Source: Fragilariopsis cylindrus CCMP1102 (Eukaryota > Bacillariophyta > Bacillariophyceae > Bacillariales > Bacillariaceae). From it: 64,000 nucleotides of DNA. The stretch is taken from positions 1 to 64,000 of the forward strand of contig FMBT01000352.1 of the NCBI GenBank assembly GCA_900095095.1, given 5' to 3'. Under the pieces are notes generated by a model. It was given only the letters and a program-made list of their open reading frames with translations, did not search any database and was not told the origin of the DNA. The position numbers and the translations under genes are program-made. Of this stretch, positions 12,099-22,608 are shown piece by piece; position 1 is the first letter of the stretch, and every line of letters begins with the position of its first letter.

Positions 12099-12341
12099 AT
12101 GAACGCCAATAGTAATTATGATAAGAGCCGGATGACGACTACGCCAGTAGGAAAGAAACGAAAGACTAATAATGAGGATGATACGTCGTCGTCGTCGTCG
12201 TCGTCGAAAGGATTGCTATCGACATTATCATCATCCTTTATCGTTTCGTCATTTCCAGATATTATTTGGGAATCAATTGCATCGTATTCTTCACCACCCG
12301 ATGTTTATAATTTAGCATTGACATCTAACTATTTTCATTAT

Positions 12342-12386
<45 letters not shown>

Positions 12387-13662
12387 TCACCGCTATTGGC
12401 AACAAGACTATTGCGTAAATCATTACTCTCGTCGTTCGCTCGCGTGTTGAATAGTTCTGGTACGGGAATTGATATAAATGCGGCACTTCAATTGTCATCA
12501 GTAGTACCAAAAGGAAAATGTTTAATTGCGGGAAGCGCAATGGTACAAACTTGTTTGGGTGAAGTTTGGGAGGGAGGTGATGTCGACATTTATTGTCTCA
12601 ATGAAGTGGCACCACAAGTACGATCGGTAAGTTATATTATTAATTAATAGTGTTATGATAGAAATATTTGTATGAAAAAATATCATTTTTAAACTATGTT
12701 TCTCATGGTATTTTATTAATTATTTTTTTTGTTTGTTTGTTTGTTCTTTTATTCTTCAGTGGCTGGTAGAAAAGGCGAATAGTATCTTTGTTGGTTTCAA
12801 GGACTATTGTATTAGCTTGGACGATGCACGTCTTACCTTCACGATCAATACGAATATTCATCACTGTGAACATTACGGCTCCCTCAAGGACAATGCCGAA
12901 TACAGGGGAAAAGACATAACCGAATACTACGCCGAAACCACCGAATGGGGACGAGGTTGTAACAACACCTACGTTCCTCAAAAATGGTTGCGTAGTATTG
13001 GTCTTCTAGGAAGAGATTGTCACGATGCCGAGTACAAAATCCGTCCCAAGAAGGGTGGAGACCTACCATTTGATTTTGACGAAAATTGTCAGGGAAATAT
13101 TGACTTGATCGTGGGTGTAAAAGTCCCATCCGAGTTGCTTGGAACCATTACGGCTCATGACTTGCTGGATAGTTTCGATCTGACGATCTGCAAGGCGTCC
13201 TTTGATGGGACGACATTCAAGATTCCAGAACCACATCTGTTGTTCAATCGTAAATCTACTATGGAACCATGTCGTCGTACTCTTCTTCAATGGTACATGT
13301 ATCATTACGGCAATATCATCAATTCAAGAGGATTTGATATTAATGATTATGGTCCCGCTACTGTATCTTTACTTCCAAGTTGTGTGATCGAACATGTCCG
13401 TCGTGACTTGCCTGGATCAGACGATTTTTTTAAGTGGGTTGATATCGCCAAGAAAATACCTGATCCGTACGACAATCATGATCTTGGTTTCTTATTTGCC
13501 CCCCAAAAACAAATCAAGTACGGTGCCTCGATTCAATTTCACAATTGGATTTGTAAACTTCATTATAGGTTGAAGAAATATCAGGCGCGTGGTATCGAGA
13601 TTTTGGATGCCCCGACCATCGATGAGAGTATTATCATTCATGAATTTAGTCTTACCGGTTAA
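12099..13662 (+). CDS. F-box-like protein with nucleotidyltransferase-fold (GS...DxD) domain
   Basis: Two exons: 12099-12626 and 12760-13662, phase 0, with a GTAAGT donor and TTCTTCAG acceptor, giving 476 aa. After a Ser-rich N-terminus encoded by TCG repeats, residues ~48-82 (FIVSSFPDIIWESIASY...YNLALTSNYFHYS) look like an F-box. Residues 143-166 read LIAGSAMVQTCLGEVWEGGD then VDIYC: G145-S146 followed by D161 and D163 matches the GS-x(n)-DxD signature of the DNA polymerase beta superfamily of nucleotidyltransferases. The third acidic residue was not located. Such F-box plus minimal nucleotidyltransferase-like proteins occur in protists and fungi, and activity is unproven. A second (TCG)n tract sits in the linker. 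Confidence 0.6.
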
Positions 13663-14330
13663 AAATGTTTAGATGGAAATAGAGGAATAAAGACATTGAA
13701 AACCCTATAGTTCAGATATTTTAAGAAAAACATACGTAACACGGATAAAGATTCTTTTGATTAGTATTTTGTTTTATACTTCGATCTTCACTTGATAGAC
13801 CGCATGTATTTGCCAGTCTGGGTAAATCTAAGGTAAAAAGCTAACAACATCACATCAGCTTCTGCATTTTGTTGGGTGTTTTTCGGCACTGCTCTTTTTT
13901 TAGTCCTCGTCCTCGTCCCCGTTCTTTGTTGACGACGCTTGTTTATTTGATTTGCACACACCAATACAGCTACTGCTGCTGATGTATTTTTTGTTTTCAT
14001 CCTATCCCCTTGTTTGTTCTATCATGTTAGCTAGCTAGCTAGAAGCCATCGTCAATTGTTTTGTCCGTGGTTGCTCTTTTTCAGCTTGATTCTCAAAAAT
14101 AGTAACTGCTATAAGCTACCTATTACTGGCGAGTCGAAGAATAGTCGGACGAAGAGAGAGAGAGAGAAAGATGGCACTGAAAAAACAAGATCTTCTAAGA
14201 CTAACATGATATAGATAAGAATGATGCTGGAATACTCGAAGCAGGTTATGATAAATAGTTTTATGTTATAGACTTGCTAAGGGTCTTACGTTAAGTAGTT
14301 GTATGGGAATATTATATTACATTATATCTA
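13663..14330. other. Convergent intergenic region
   Basis: 3' flanks of two genes facing each other. A 70-codon minus-strand open frame (13788-14000) is rich in basic residues and is not convincing as a gene. A short (GA)n run lies near 14153-14168. Confidence 0.45.
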
Positions 14331-15971
14331 CTACCACCAATCATCATGAGCTGCGTCTATATCTTGATCTTGATGTTGTTGGGAATATAGTAGTAAATGC
14401 TGTTTTTGTTTTTCATTCAACATAAACCGTCCTCGATAGTAGTAAACTATAGGTAACGATGACATCATCAATAATGACTGTGACGACGACGTCTTCTCCT
14501 TCTTTGACGCTGCTACTACTACTTTGTTGCTGTTGTTGTTATTAATACAATAACCTTCCATAAAACGTATTATAAGTGATTCAGTGACCCATGGACATCT
14601 TGTTATATCTAATACTTCTAGATAAGGTAATACTTTATGTAATTCTAATACTATTGTACGACCAGTAGACCATGATGAATTGTTGTTAAAAAAGAATGAT
14701 CCAGCTAATGATAAATGTGTTATACCCGAACATTTATCAAACCAACGTAATATAACATCAGCAGTACCTATACCATTAATACCATCTTCTTCACTACTAC
14801 TACTACTACTATCACATGATACTACTAAATCTAATAATTCCAAACGACGTAATTTGAGACTACCAACAATACCATCAATAATAACACTACTAGTAGTGTT
14901 GTTATTATCATAACTTCCTTCTTCTCCTTCTTCTTCGTCAGCATAATCGTCGTCGTTATCATCGTGGCACTCAACATGATCAACATAATCAACATAATTA
15001 TTAGCATTATCATCATCATCTTCCACCTCCTCCTCCTCCCAACATTCCAGGACCCTTTCATTGTCATTGTCATCTTCATTGTTATCCTTTTTGTTATTGT
15101 CATTGTTATCTTCGTTTTTGTGTCGGTGTCGTCGTTGTAATATCGTAGTTTTTGGTATGAGTTTTAAAATACCAGCATCGGTCAAGTTGGTACTACGTGT
15201 AGTAGCAGTAGTAGCACTATTATCACTATCACCACTACCATTACTACCACGAAGACAAAGACGTTCCACGTGTGAATGTTGACCTAATAATACAGCTAAA
15301 TCATCATTTGTTATACCAGTACTACTACTAGTACAAAGAAGGATCGATAATTCCATTAAACAATTGGAGGATAGTAATGATACTATTGTCTGTAATGTTT
15401 GATATCCCATAACATTTAAATAGTCCTGAATATAGTTCGAAAATACAATCAATGAAAGATGTTGTAATTTTTGGACTTTGACATTGACATTGACATTGTT
15501 GCTATTGTTATTATTTTTATTGTTATCAGATAATGACGACGGCGATTCCTGATTATTATTATTATTGTTGTTATTGTTATATCGAAGTATCCATCCTGGT
15601 GGATGTACCAGTCCTCCTCCTTCTGCTTCTGTAGATTGCGTTGTAGTTGGAGTTGTGTTTATTGAAGGAAGAAGAAATCCATTCCTTCTTCGACGTTCTC
15701 TTAAAAAGTAAGAATCTTCTAATTTTCTGTCACGTACTATATGACGTAATGAATTATTGGTAGCATCTAAACAAGTAGTAAATCGTGGTCTTTCTTTTTG
15801 TTGTTGTTTCTGTCTTTCTTGTGTCCAAGATGTTTCCTGTCTTGTCCATCGAATTGCATCATTTACAGCATTATTCAATTCATGTTGATGGATTGCACGT
15901 AAACTTTTATAGGAACCACCTTCATATCCATTTGATTGTCGTCCTTTCGTTTTGTAATTCTTTTTCACCAT
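14331..15971 (-). CDS. Leucine-rich repeat protein (AMN1/F-box-LRR type)
   Basis: Single-exon protein of 546 aa. The ATG at 15971 (MVKKNYKTKGRQ) is preferred; the open frame upstream of it begins only with a GTG. The N-terminus is basic and Arg/Gln-rich. From about residue 165, LRR-like units appear: LQHLSLIVFSNYIQDYLNVMG, LCLRGS, LTDAGILKLIP, LRRLELLDLV, ITHLSLAGSFF, LEVLDITRCPWVTESLIIRF. They are interrupted by long Asn, Asp, Glu and Ser stretches. The CysLRR-like spacing resembles the substrate-recognition part of F-box/LRR proteins, but no F-box is visible. Function is unknown beyond protein binding. Confidence 0.65.
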   Translation of the reverse strand: MVKKNYKTKGRQSNGYEGGSYKSLRAIHQHELNNAVNDAIRWTRQETSWTQERQKQQQKERPRFTTCLDATNNSLRHIVRDRKLEDSYFLRERRRRNGFLLPSINTTPTTTQSTEAEGGGLVHPPGWILRYNNNNNNNNNQESPSSLSDNNKNNNNSNNVNVNVKVQKLQHLSLIVFSNYIQDYLNVMGYQTLQTIVSLLSSNCLMELSILLCTSSSTGITNDDLAVLLGQHSHVERLCLRGSNGSGDSDNSATTATTRSTNLTDAGILKLIPKTTILQRRHRHKNEDNNDNNKKDNNEDDNDNERVLECWEEEEVEDDDDNANNYVDYVDHVECHDDNDDDYADEEEGEEGSYDNNNTTSSVIIDGIVGSLKLRRLELLDLVVSCDSSSSSSEEDGINGIGTADVILRWFDKCSGITHLSLAGSFFFNNNSSWSTGRTIVLELHKVLPYLEVLDITRCPWVTESLIIRFMEGYCINNNNSNKVVVAASKKEKTSSSQSLLMMSSLPIVYYYRGRFMLNEKQKQHLLLYSQQHQDQDIDAAHDDWW

Positions 15972-16630
15972 AATAGACAAGACTACACACACCCGCCGAT
16001 ATAAGTTGTATTTGCTTTACTTTTGTCCGTGAAAATTAATTAGAACTTACTTTACATACAGTTCTATTCATGCATGCATTGTCCAGCCCTTGTCAAGTAC
16101 AGTAGCCAATACTTTTCTTCAAACCTGCCTTCTTGCTTGTGTCATCGTCTTCGTCGTTTTCAATCGTTTCGTCATCATCGTCGAGAGAGAAGCAAAGAAA
16201 AGTCGAAACTTTGTTGTGCACATGACATGAACTAAAAGGAGGATTTTAGTTCGTCGCGCGAAATATAAAAATTGAACAAAATTTAATTTCCCATCGATCC
16301 CCAATCATTTTTTGATTGGCCTGCATGTCATGCCATCCCAATCAAAATGTCCCCTGTCCCTGTCCCTCACACTTTGCACTTGCACTTGCACCCCAACAAA
16401 TAAACCCAAATGTATGTAGCTATGTACAGTAAACCTACTTACTGATGTATACACTAGTCTGTCTGGTTTTACATATTTGTATTAGATGAAATAACTGTTA
16501 CTATAATACTGCCACCTGCCATCATATCAGTTGAAGCAAATACGGGAGGGAGGCAAGGTGAGGCAAGCAACATACCACTAGTGCAGAGTATAGTAGCAGC
16601 AGCAGCAACAACCCTCTCTTCAACAAAATT
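15972..16630. other. Intergenic region upstream of the LRR gene
   Basis: Promoter side of the LRR gene, followed by simple sequence such as TGTCCCTGTCCC and TTGCACTTGCACTTGCAC near 16350-16390. No gene or RNA is recognised. Confidence 0.45.
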
Positions 16631-18755
16631 AGATGGTATAATCTGAGCTTAATATGCAAGGTATGTGTGTGTTGTTCACACTTGAAGGTGGTAAAGGGTG
16701 TGATGCAGCCTAGGACATGGGAGAATGGCCTGTTTGGGGGGGTATGTGACCAAGTACACACTCAAAGGGATGAATTTCCCAAGTTAAGCACATGGGGTTG
16801 ACCATATACATCAAAGGCAATATAAACTTGGCGAGCTACGGGCACGACCATGCTGATGTGTGCACTAAAGGGTGAAACCTGTTTTGGGGCCTAAATGACC
16901 CTTTTGGGGGCTAAGCACACCTGGCACCTTCCTAGCCTCCCTACAGCCCTCAGCAATTGTTGTACCTTGTACCCATAGGTATACTATTGAGCTCCATATA
17001 ATCTTTCAAGGTTATTAGGTCTGTATTGATGGTGCATCACGGCCTTGATTACTCGTGCAATTAGCAATTAAAAAAATTGTGTGTTTTAATAGCGGTTAAT
17101 TTTGACCCGTAACACCCCAAATGTATGTATGGTTACCTAAAGCAATGATATAATCGAAAACAATTTGGAGTCAGTCTGATGCCTAGCTATTTTATTTGGG
17201 ATTCAGCATACCTGGTATGGGCGTGGTAGCATCTCAAATATTTTTGCAATGTGTACATTTTGGGCTATTTTATGTCTATTCTATTATTCCAAACCCTACC
17301 ACACCATCAATATAGCAGATGTTCCAAGTATTGTTGGTGCATGCATATATGGAAGGTATCTGGGTGCTCAAACCATGGTCCAATTCCTTTTTTTGATGTT
17401 GTGACAGCCTATTTCTGAATGATACTTTTGGGCATGGAAATATGACATCTTGGCCAAAATGCAGTGTTTGTGTTCTGGAGGCAAGAATAAAGTAAGCATG
17501 AGCGATCACAGCCCTTACCTTGGTTCATCCCCTGTGGGTATGGGATGGATGGATGACTGGGTGGTATTTTAGTGCACCATGCTGGTTCTCGAACCTAAGG
17601 AGAAGTTATTCATCTTATTATTCAAAGTTGCTTAATATAAACTCCACTAGAGATTGTATGAGAAAAAAATGATACCAATCAGAATTACTTTAATCAAGCG
17701 ATGATGAACCAACAGGGATGTTAGGAGGCAAACACAATGTTCTAGTACACTATGCGGATATTAGTGCACCCACCCATCTGTTGTTGTCCTCTGCAACACT
17801 TTCAAATGAGATATTTTGTGGTTCATTTCTGGTCAAAATCATGTTTTTTGTGTGTGCAACAACAGCAAAATGATTTTTATTACTCAACCACAGGAACAAA
17901 AAAGTGGTAAGAGGCAAACACAATGTTCTAGTATATATGTTAATATTTATGCACCTGACCCAGCTGGTGTAGTCCTCTGCAACACTTTCAAATGAGATAT
18001 TTTGTGGTTCATTTCTGGTCAAAATCATGTTTTTTTGTGTGTGCAACAACAGCAAAATGAATTTTATCACTCAACCACAGGAACAAAAAAGTGGTAAGAG
18101 GCAAACACAATGTTCTAGTATAATATATTTATATTTATGCACCTGACCCAGCTGGTGTTGTCCTCTGCAACACTTCCAAATGAGATATTTTGTGGTTCAT
18201 TTCTGGTCAAAATCATGTTTTTTTGTGTGTGCAACAACAGCAAAATGAATTTTATCACTCAACCACAGGAACAAAAAAGTGGTAAGAGGCAAACACAATG
18301 TCCTAGTATAATATATTTATATTAATGCACCTGACCCAGCTGGTGTTGTCCTCTGCAACACTTCCAAATGAGATATTTTGTGGTTCATTTCTGGTCAAAA
18401 TCATGTTTTTTGTTTGTGCAACAACAGCAAAATGAATTTTATCACTCAACCACAGGAACAAAAAAGTGGTAAGAGGCAAACACAATGTTCTAGTATATAT
18501 GTTAATATTTATGCACCTGACCCAGCTGGTGTTGTCCTCTGCAACACTTTCAAATGAGATATTTTGTGGTTCATTTCTGGTCAAAATCATGTTTTTTTGT
18601 GTGTGCAACAACAGCAAAATGAATTTTATCACTCAACCACAGGAACAAAAAAGTGGTAAGAGGCAAACACAATGTCCTAGTATAATATATTTATATTTAT
18701 GCACCTGACCCAGCTGGTGTTGTCCTCTGCAACACTTTCAAATGAGATATTTTGT
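16631..18755 (+). repeat. Large dispersed repeat, copy R1
   Basis: Starts at AGATGGTATAATCTGAGC and matches 48241-50350 over most of its length in the same order. Shared blocks include GGTGTGATGCAGCCTAGGACATG, ATGGGGTTGACCATATAC, AAATGACCCTTTTGGGGGC, the TTTAATAGCGGT block and GTTCCAAGTATTGTTGG. No open frame of useful length exists in either copy. The right part is the tandem array at 17726-18755. It is probably a non-autonomous transposon or a satellite-bearing repeat. No terminal inverted repeat or target duplication was identified, so the class is open. Confidence 0.75.
17726..18755 (+). repeat. Tandem array, 186-188 bp unit, about 5.5 copies
   Basis: The unit phrase AGGCAAACACAATGT recurs at 17726, 17912, 18099, 18287, 18474 and 18661, a period of 186-188 bp. 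The second to sixth units are nearly identical; the first is more diverged. Each unit contains CCTGACCCAGCTGGTGT, AAATGAGATATTTTGTGG and a poly-A/AAAGTGGT end. Short open frames on both strands recur with the period and are by-products. Confidence 0.9.
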
Positions 18756-19372
18756 TGTGTGTTCACATACATTTTAATAATCCCTAAAATGTGTGCTGTG
18801 TGTGAGCCTATATTGTGAGATACCAGTAGGCTTACAAGACTAAGGAATATATCAATTATCCAACCAATAGGTCAATTGTACTTTTTATAGTTTATTTTTC
18901 CAAAAAAATGACCTTTCAGGTGTATATATTTGATGCTAAAGTTGTTATTATATATTAGAATAACGAATAGTAGTAAAATTTGGGCATGATTTAGTTTTTA
19001 TATTAATTATTAGTTCCACGCGGAGATTGGTTCAATGCTTTCGATAGGTCCCCCGGCGCGAAAATTCAAAAGAATTTCTGTTTGAGGGGGGTGTAACGCA
19101 CCAAAGTGTACTAGTGTTCGCGAATGACTACAACACAACAAATGATGAATGAATGAATGAACGAATGAATGAATGCATGGCGACCACTCAAGCAAAGCAA
19201 TCAATCAATCAGTCAAACAATCAATCCGAAACAATATAAATACGATACACTATTTCGTCTTGGAACACATAACGCATTCATTTATTGATTCATTCATTCA
19301 CCCTAGTTGGAGCACAACATACAGTAGTCTTCTGTCCCATCCTCATAATTCATAAATCACAACAATTAAATC
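18756..19372. other. Intergenic region and 5' leader of the hydrolase gene
   Basis: Carries GAATGAATGAATG- and TCAATCAATCAAT-type simple repeats (about 19143-19225). A phrase GGGCATGATTTAGTTTTT near 18985 matches the interior of the inverted-repeat element family and may be a worn fragment of it. Confidence 0.5.
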
Positions 19373-20326
19373 ATGTTGTCGTCTCCAGCGACGTCTCCAC
19401 TAAAAACCGGACTCATTGCGTATGGCGTCGTGGTGGGCGCCTTGTTTGCTTATAATGTACGGTGGAGGTTTATTGGCGATTGTTTCTTTGGCGGCAGCAA
19501 ACCGAAGATCCTTCCAATAAGAAAAGTGGAGGCGACGACGAATAAAAAGAGCAATAATAATGTCGTCATCGTCTTGCTGCATGGGATGTGGCACGATGCA
19601 TCCTGGTATTCCAAATTACAACACCGATTACAACAACGAGGATATTCGAGCTATGCCATCGACCTACTGCAAGGAGAACGTTTCCTTCCCGGGTTTACGC
19701 AGAAAGAAATTGTCACCGATTTGAAGCAAACGCTTATTCTAGAAGCAGAGAATGAAGAAGTGGAGTATATTCTAGTGGGACACTCACAGGGCGGCCTTGT
19801 GGTGCAAAGCTGCTTGAAAAGGTGTCCTGAGCTACACGATCGAACCAAAGCGACGGTTCTTTTGGGAACCTATCCGTTGGGTCTAATGCCACCCCTGAGA
19901 GCCTTGATGCAACAACCCCGCAACATGTACTACCACATGGGGTACGCGTGGATTTGCTTGACGGGAAAACTGAGTAGTCTGGAATACCTCGCCCATATTT
20001 TCTTGTTGCCCACCACGGATCCTTCGACACTGCCGGACGACTACACCTCGAAATTATTGAAGGCACCGTCCGACGGATTGATCACCATGACTCATTTTCC
20101 GCAGCGTGTTGGTGTCCTGTCGGAAAAGCCCACGTTGGTCTTGGGTGCCAAAGAGGACATTATCTATCCACCACATCTATTCAAAAGTGACTTTGACAAT
20201 CGCTTTCCCAATGCCACCCACCAAACAGTTCCTCAACAAGCTCACTGTTTCATGGATTCCGTTTCTGCGTCGGACACGGATATGGAAGATCTGCTCATCG
20301 ATTGGCTGGACGAGAACGTCCAATGA
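19373..20326 (+). CDS. Alpha/beta hydrolase (esterase/lipase-like)
   Basis: Serine hydrolase of 317 aa with a clear catalytic set. The oxyanion loop is VVIVLLHGMWHDASWY (about 64-79), the nucleophile elbow GHSQGG has S138, the acid is D262 in AKEDIIYP, and the base is H291 in QQAHCFMD. Residues 11-28 form a hydrophobic segment that could be a membrane anchor or a signal peptide. It resembles the small alpha/beta hydrolases that include plant hydroxynitrile lyase and methylesterase types; the substrate cannot be predicted. Its third positions are visibly richer in G and C than those of neighbouring genes, and it lacks the amino-acid runs common in this window. It is followed within 50 bp by weakly supported open frames. 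Confidence 0.88.
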   Translation: MLSSPATSPLKTGLIAYGVVVGALFAYNVRWRFIGDCFFGGSKPKILPIRKVEATTNKKSNNNVVIVLLHGMWHDASWYSKLQHRLQQRGYSSYAIDLLQGERFLPGFTQKEIVTDLKQTLILEAENEEVEYILVGHSQGGLVVQSCLKRCPELHDRTKATVLLGTYPLGLMPPLRALMQQPRNMYYHMGYAWICLTGKLSSLEYLAHIFLLPTTDPSTLPDDYTSKLLKAPSDGLITMTHFPQRVGVLSEKPTLVLGAKEDIIYPPHLFKSDFDNRFPNATHQTVPQQAHCFMDSVSASDTDMEDLLIDWLDENVQ

Positions 20327-20377
20327 ATAAAAAGATAGAGTGAATAGAGACGCTGCAGTTTGCATTTTTCTGATTAT

Positions 20378-20902
20378 GAATAGGCGATTCGCCCTCGCAC
20401 GTATTGTTTCATCCGAATTAGAAAAGAAATCGATTCTAAAATTAACATATAAATATGCACACAGAGAAATTATTATCCCACAATTAATTTATATAGTTGA
20501 TAGATATGTTCATGATTCATGGGTTGTTATAAACTCCAGTGCTGCAACTACTACTGACGATAATAATGGTAACGTCATAAATTTCCAGGTACTAATACCA
20601 ATAGTAATTGAGAGATGATTTACCATTATCATTATCGAGTGTGTAAATTACAACGACGTCATCAACGAGAAATTAAGAAACAACAACAATCATCATCGTC
20701 ATCGTCATTATCGTCTTCTTCTATCTTTTTTGAAGATTTAGTTAAATCAGCTGTGAAGAAGTATCATGACTCAACAACAACAATAAGAACAAGAACACGT
20801 AATCGTAGCAAAAACTACAACGACAATAGCAACAGCACGACGACGACGACGAGAATGATGATGATGATGATGATGACAACGACGAGTTGCGAGAAGAATT
20901 AA
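20378..20902 (+). CDS. Unrecognised possible gene or gene remnant
   Basis: Two overlapping open frames follow the hydrolase. The first (ATG at 20378, ends 20618) encodes about 80 residues with a helical start MNRRFALARIVSSELEKKS. The second (20615-20902) is basic, with a Ser run and FFEDLVKSAVKKYH. A third short frame (20972-21088) reads MYIIEDAKRFRVGIVPKK. No convincing splice sites join them. They could be exons of one gene with an unread structure, or a decayed gene. No function is proposed. Confidence 0.25.
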
Positions 20903-22608
20903 GAAGAAGAAAAAAAAAATGTTACTACTGAAAGAAAAAATGAAAATCATTTTTGATTGAAGCTATGTATATTATTGAGGATGCAAAAAGATTCAGAGTT
21001 GGTATCGTTCCTAAAAAAGATACGTCCAATATGGCAGTTCAATGGAAGAATGATGATCAATTAGAAACTTATTTCTATTATCACTATTAAATATATTAAA
21101 AAATGTATATAATTTTATTGTATGGTTTGCACAAAGAAAATTGAGTGTAACAGGATTTAATTTTCCGTCGTGTTTCCGTGTTGTCACAGTGATATATCGT
21201 GGTGCTGACATGTCTACTATAATGTTGAATGTGATTTGTTGCATGGATAGCCTATACTAGAATGACAGGATTATGAGACCCTTTCCCCTCCTCGTATTTT
21301 ATGTAGGACTTCTCCGTATAGCCACTCCATAACAGTGCTACCCAATGGCATGATGGGAGAGAGTCAGTTGTCTTTCGATTCAAATAGAACTCTGTCGAAT
21401 CTCAGATAATATCAGGCCACAAGTGTATAGAACCTAAAATTTACCCAAGCAGAAATTTTATTACACAAACGAATTAGAAGTACCGGTAGTGATGCAGAGA
21501 AAAGGCAAAGAGGCAGAGTGGAAAGGGAAGAAAAGGCGAAGAAGCAGAGAGGAAAAGAGAGAGAAGGAAAGAGAAGAGAAAAGAAGGAGGAGAAGAAAAG
21601 TAAGAAGACGAGAATTGTGATCGATGACCCAAAATAACTAGGAAAAATTGGCATTGTAGAGATAGAAATACATATATTGAGCTTTCTAATCGTAGCCTAC
21701 CTAATCGTAGTATCAGTAGGATATATAAATTGTACGAAGAAAAAACTAGAACTGCAATTGTACGTTGCCCAGTGGTAATACCGTACAGAGAAAAAGGCGA
21801 AGGGAAGAGATCGTAGAAGTATTAGTAATACCGTACAGAGGGCGAAGGAAAGAGATCGTAGAAGTAGTTATAGCATAGCGTACAGAGAGAAAAGGGAGAA
21901 GGGAAGAGATCGTCGATTTCATGTGTTGCGGTACACAACTGCGTCACAAAATTGATTAGGATCTGATTTCAATCACACATTAATGCTTCTTTAATCTTAG
22001 ACGTAGTAAATCCTCGCAGCTTGAAGTTTGCGGGCTTTATTCACTATCGATATCACAATAAATAAGCGATATCGGATGCTTCAAGGTGCAGAACATCGCC
22101 ACTTTTGTGTCGATCTAAAAAACGACGCACTTGTATTTATCGAAACAAATCAAAGAGCGGCAATTTCGGAGTTATAACATTTTATAATTGCTGCTTATTT
22201 TTATTACTTCAAATAATTGGTTCGCATCGCCATGTTGGATGATAATGTCCCCACGTGTCAGAACACGATGACACCAACATGTAGTTAGGTGCTGCTTTAT
22301 CTAATCTGTTACACAGATAAAGATTGATTCGTTCTCGTACATCAGCTCCCATAATTTCTCTATTTATGATCTCAAGAAAAGGAAAGAAATCGACGGTACA
22401 ATCTATACAATTTAAAACATCAACTTCTGTCCCAGTGCTCTCCACCTTCTCCTTCTCATAACGTAACGTAACATAAGGTGACGTAACGTAATGCAACGTA
22501 ACGTAACGTTTTCAACAAAACACACAGCAAGATAAAATAGTTACAACTTTCATCTTTCTCATCTTTCGCAATAACTCCTGTTGCTAATAATATTACTTTT
22601 TTTAAATC
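20903..22608. other. Long intergenic region with purine-rich repeats
   Basis: Contains a GA-rich block (21490-21610) and a degenerate repeat of about 55-60 bp occurring three times (about 21780-21915) around the phrase GGGAAGAGATCGT preceded by ACAGAG. A 95-codon minus frame at 22209-22496 is not convincing because it begins in the ACGTAAC repeat. The right end is the promoter of the globin gene. Confidence 0.5.
22460..22510 (+). promoter_or_regulatory. ACGTAAC repeat cluster with CRE-like site, upstream of the globin gene
   Basis: About 50 bp made of repeated ACGTAAC/ACGTAA words, including TGACGTAA at 22479-22486. It lies about 100-150 bp upstream of the globin ATG. ACGT cores are bZIP targets, and TGACGT-type elements act in CO2/cAMP-responsive diatom promoters. 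Function here is inferred from sequence and position only. Confidence 0.45.

Noticed and set aside
13788-14000. 70-codon minus-strand frame in a convergent gap
   Set aside because: Basic low-complexity sequence with no domain and no clear promoter.
17726-18755. Regular repeats that could suggest a CRISPR array
   Set aside because: The whole 187-bp unit is conserved, with no short repeat and unique spacer pattern, in a eukaryotic genome.
22209-22496. 95-codon minus-strand frame
   Set aside because: It starts within the ACGTAAC simple repeat and shows no family features; probably a chance frame.
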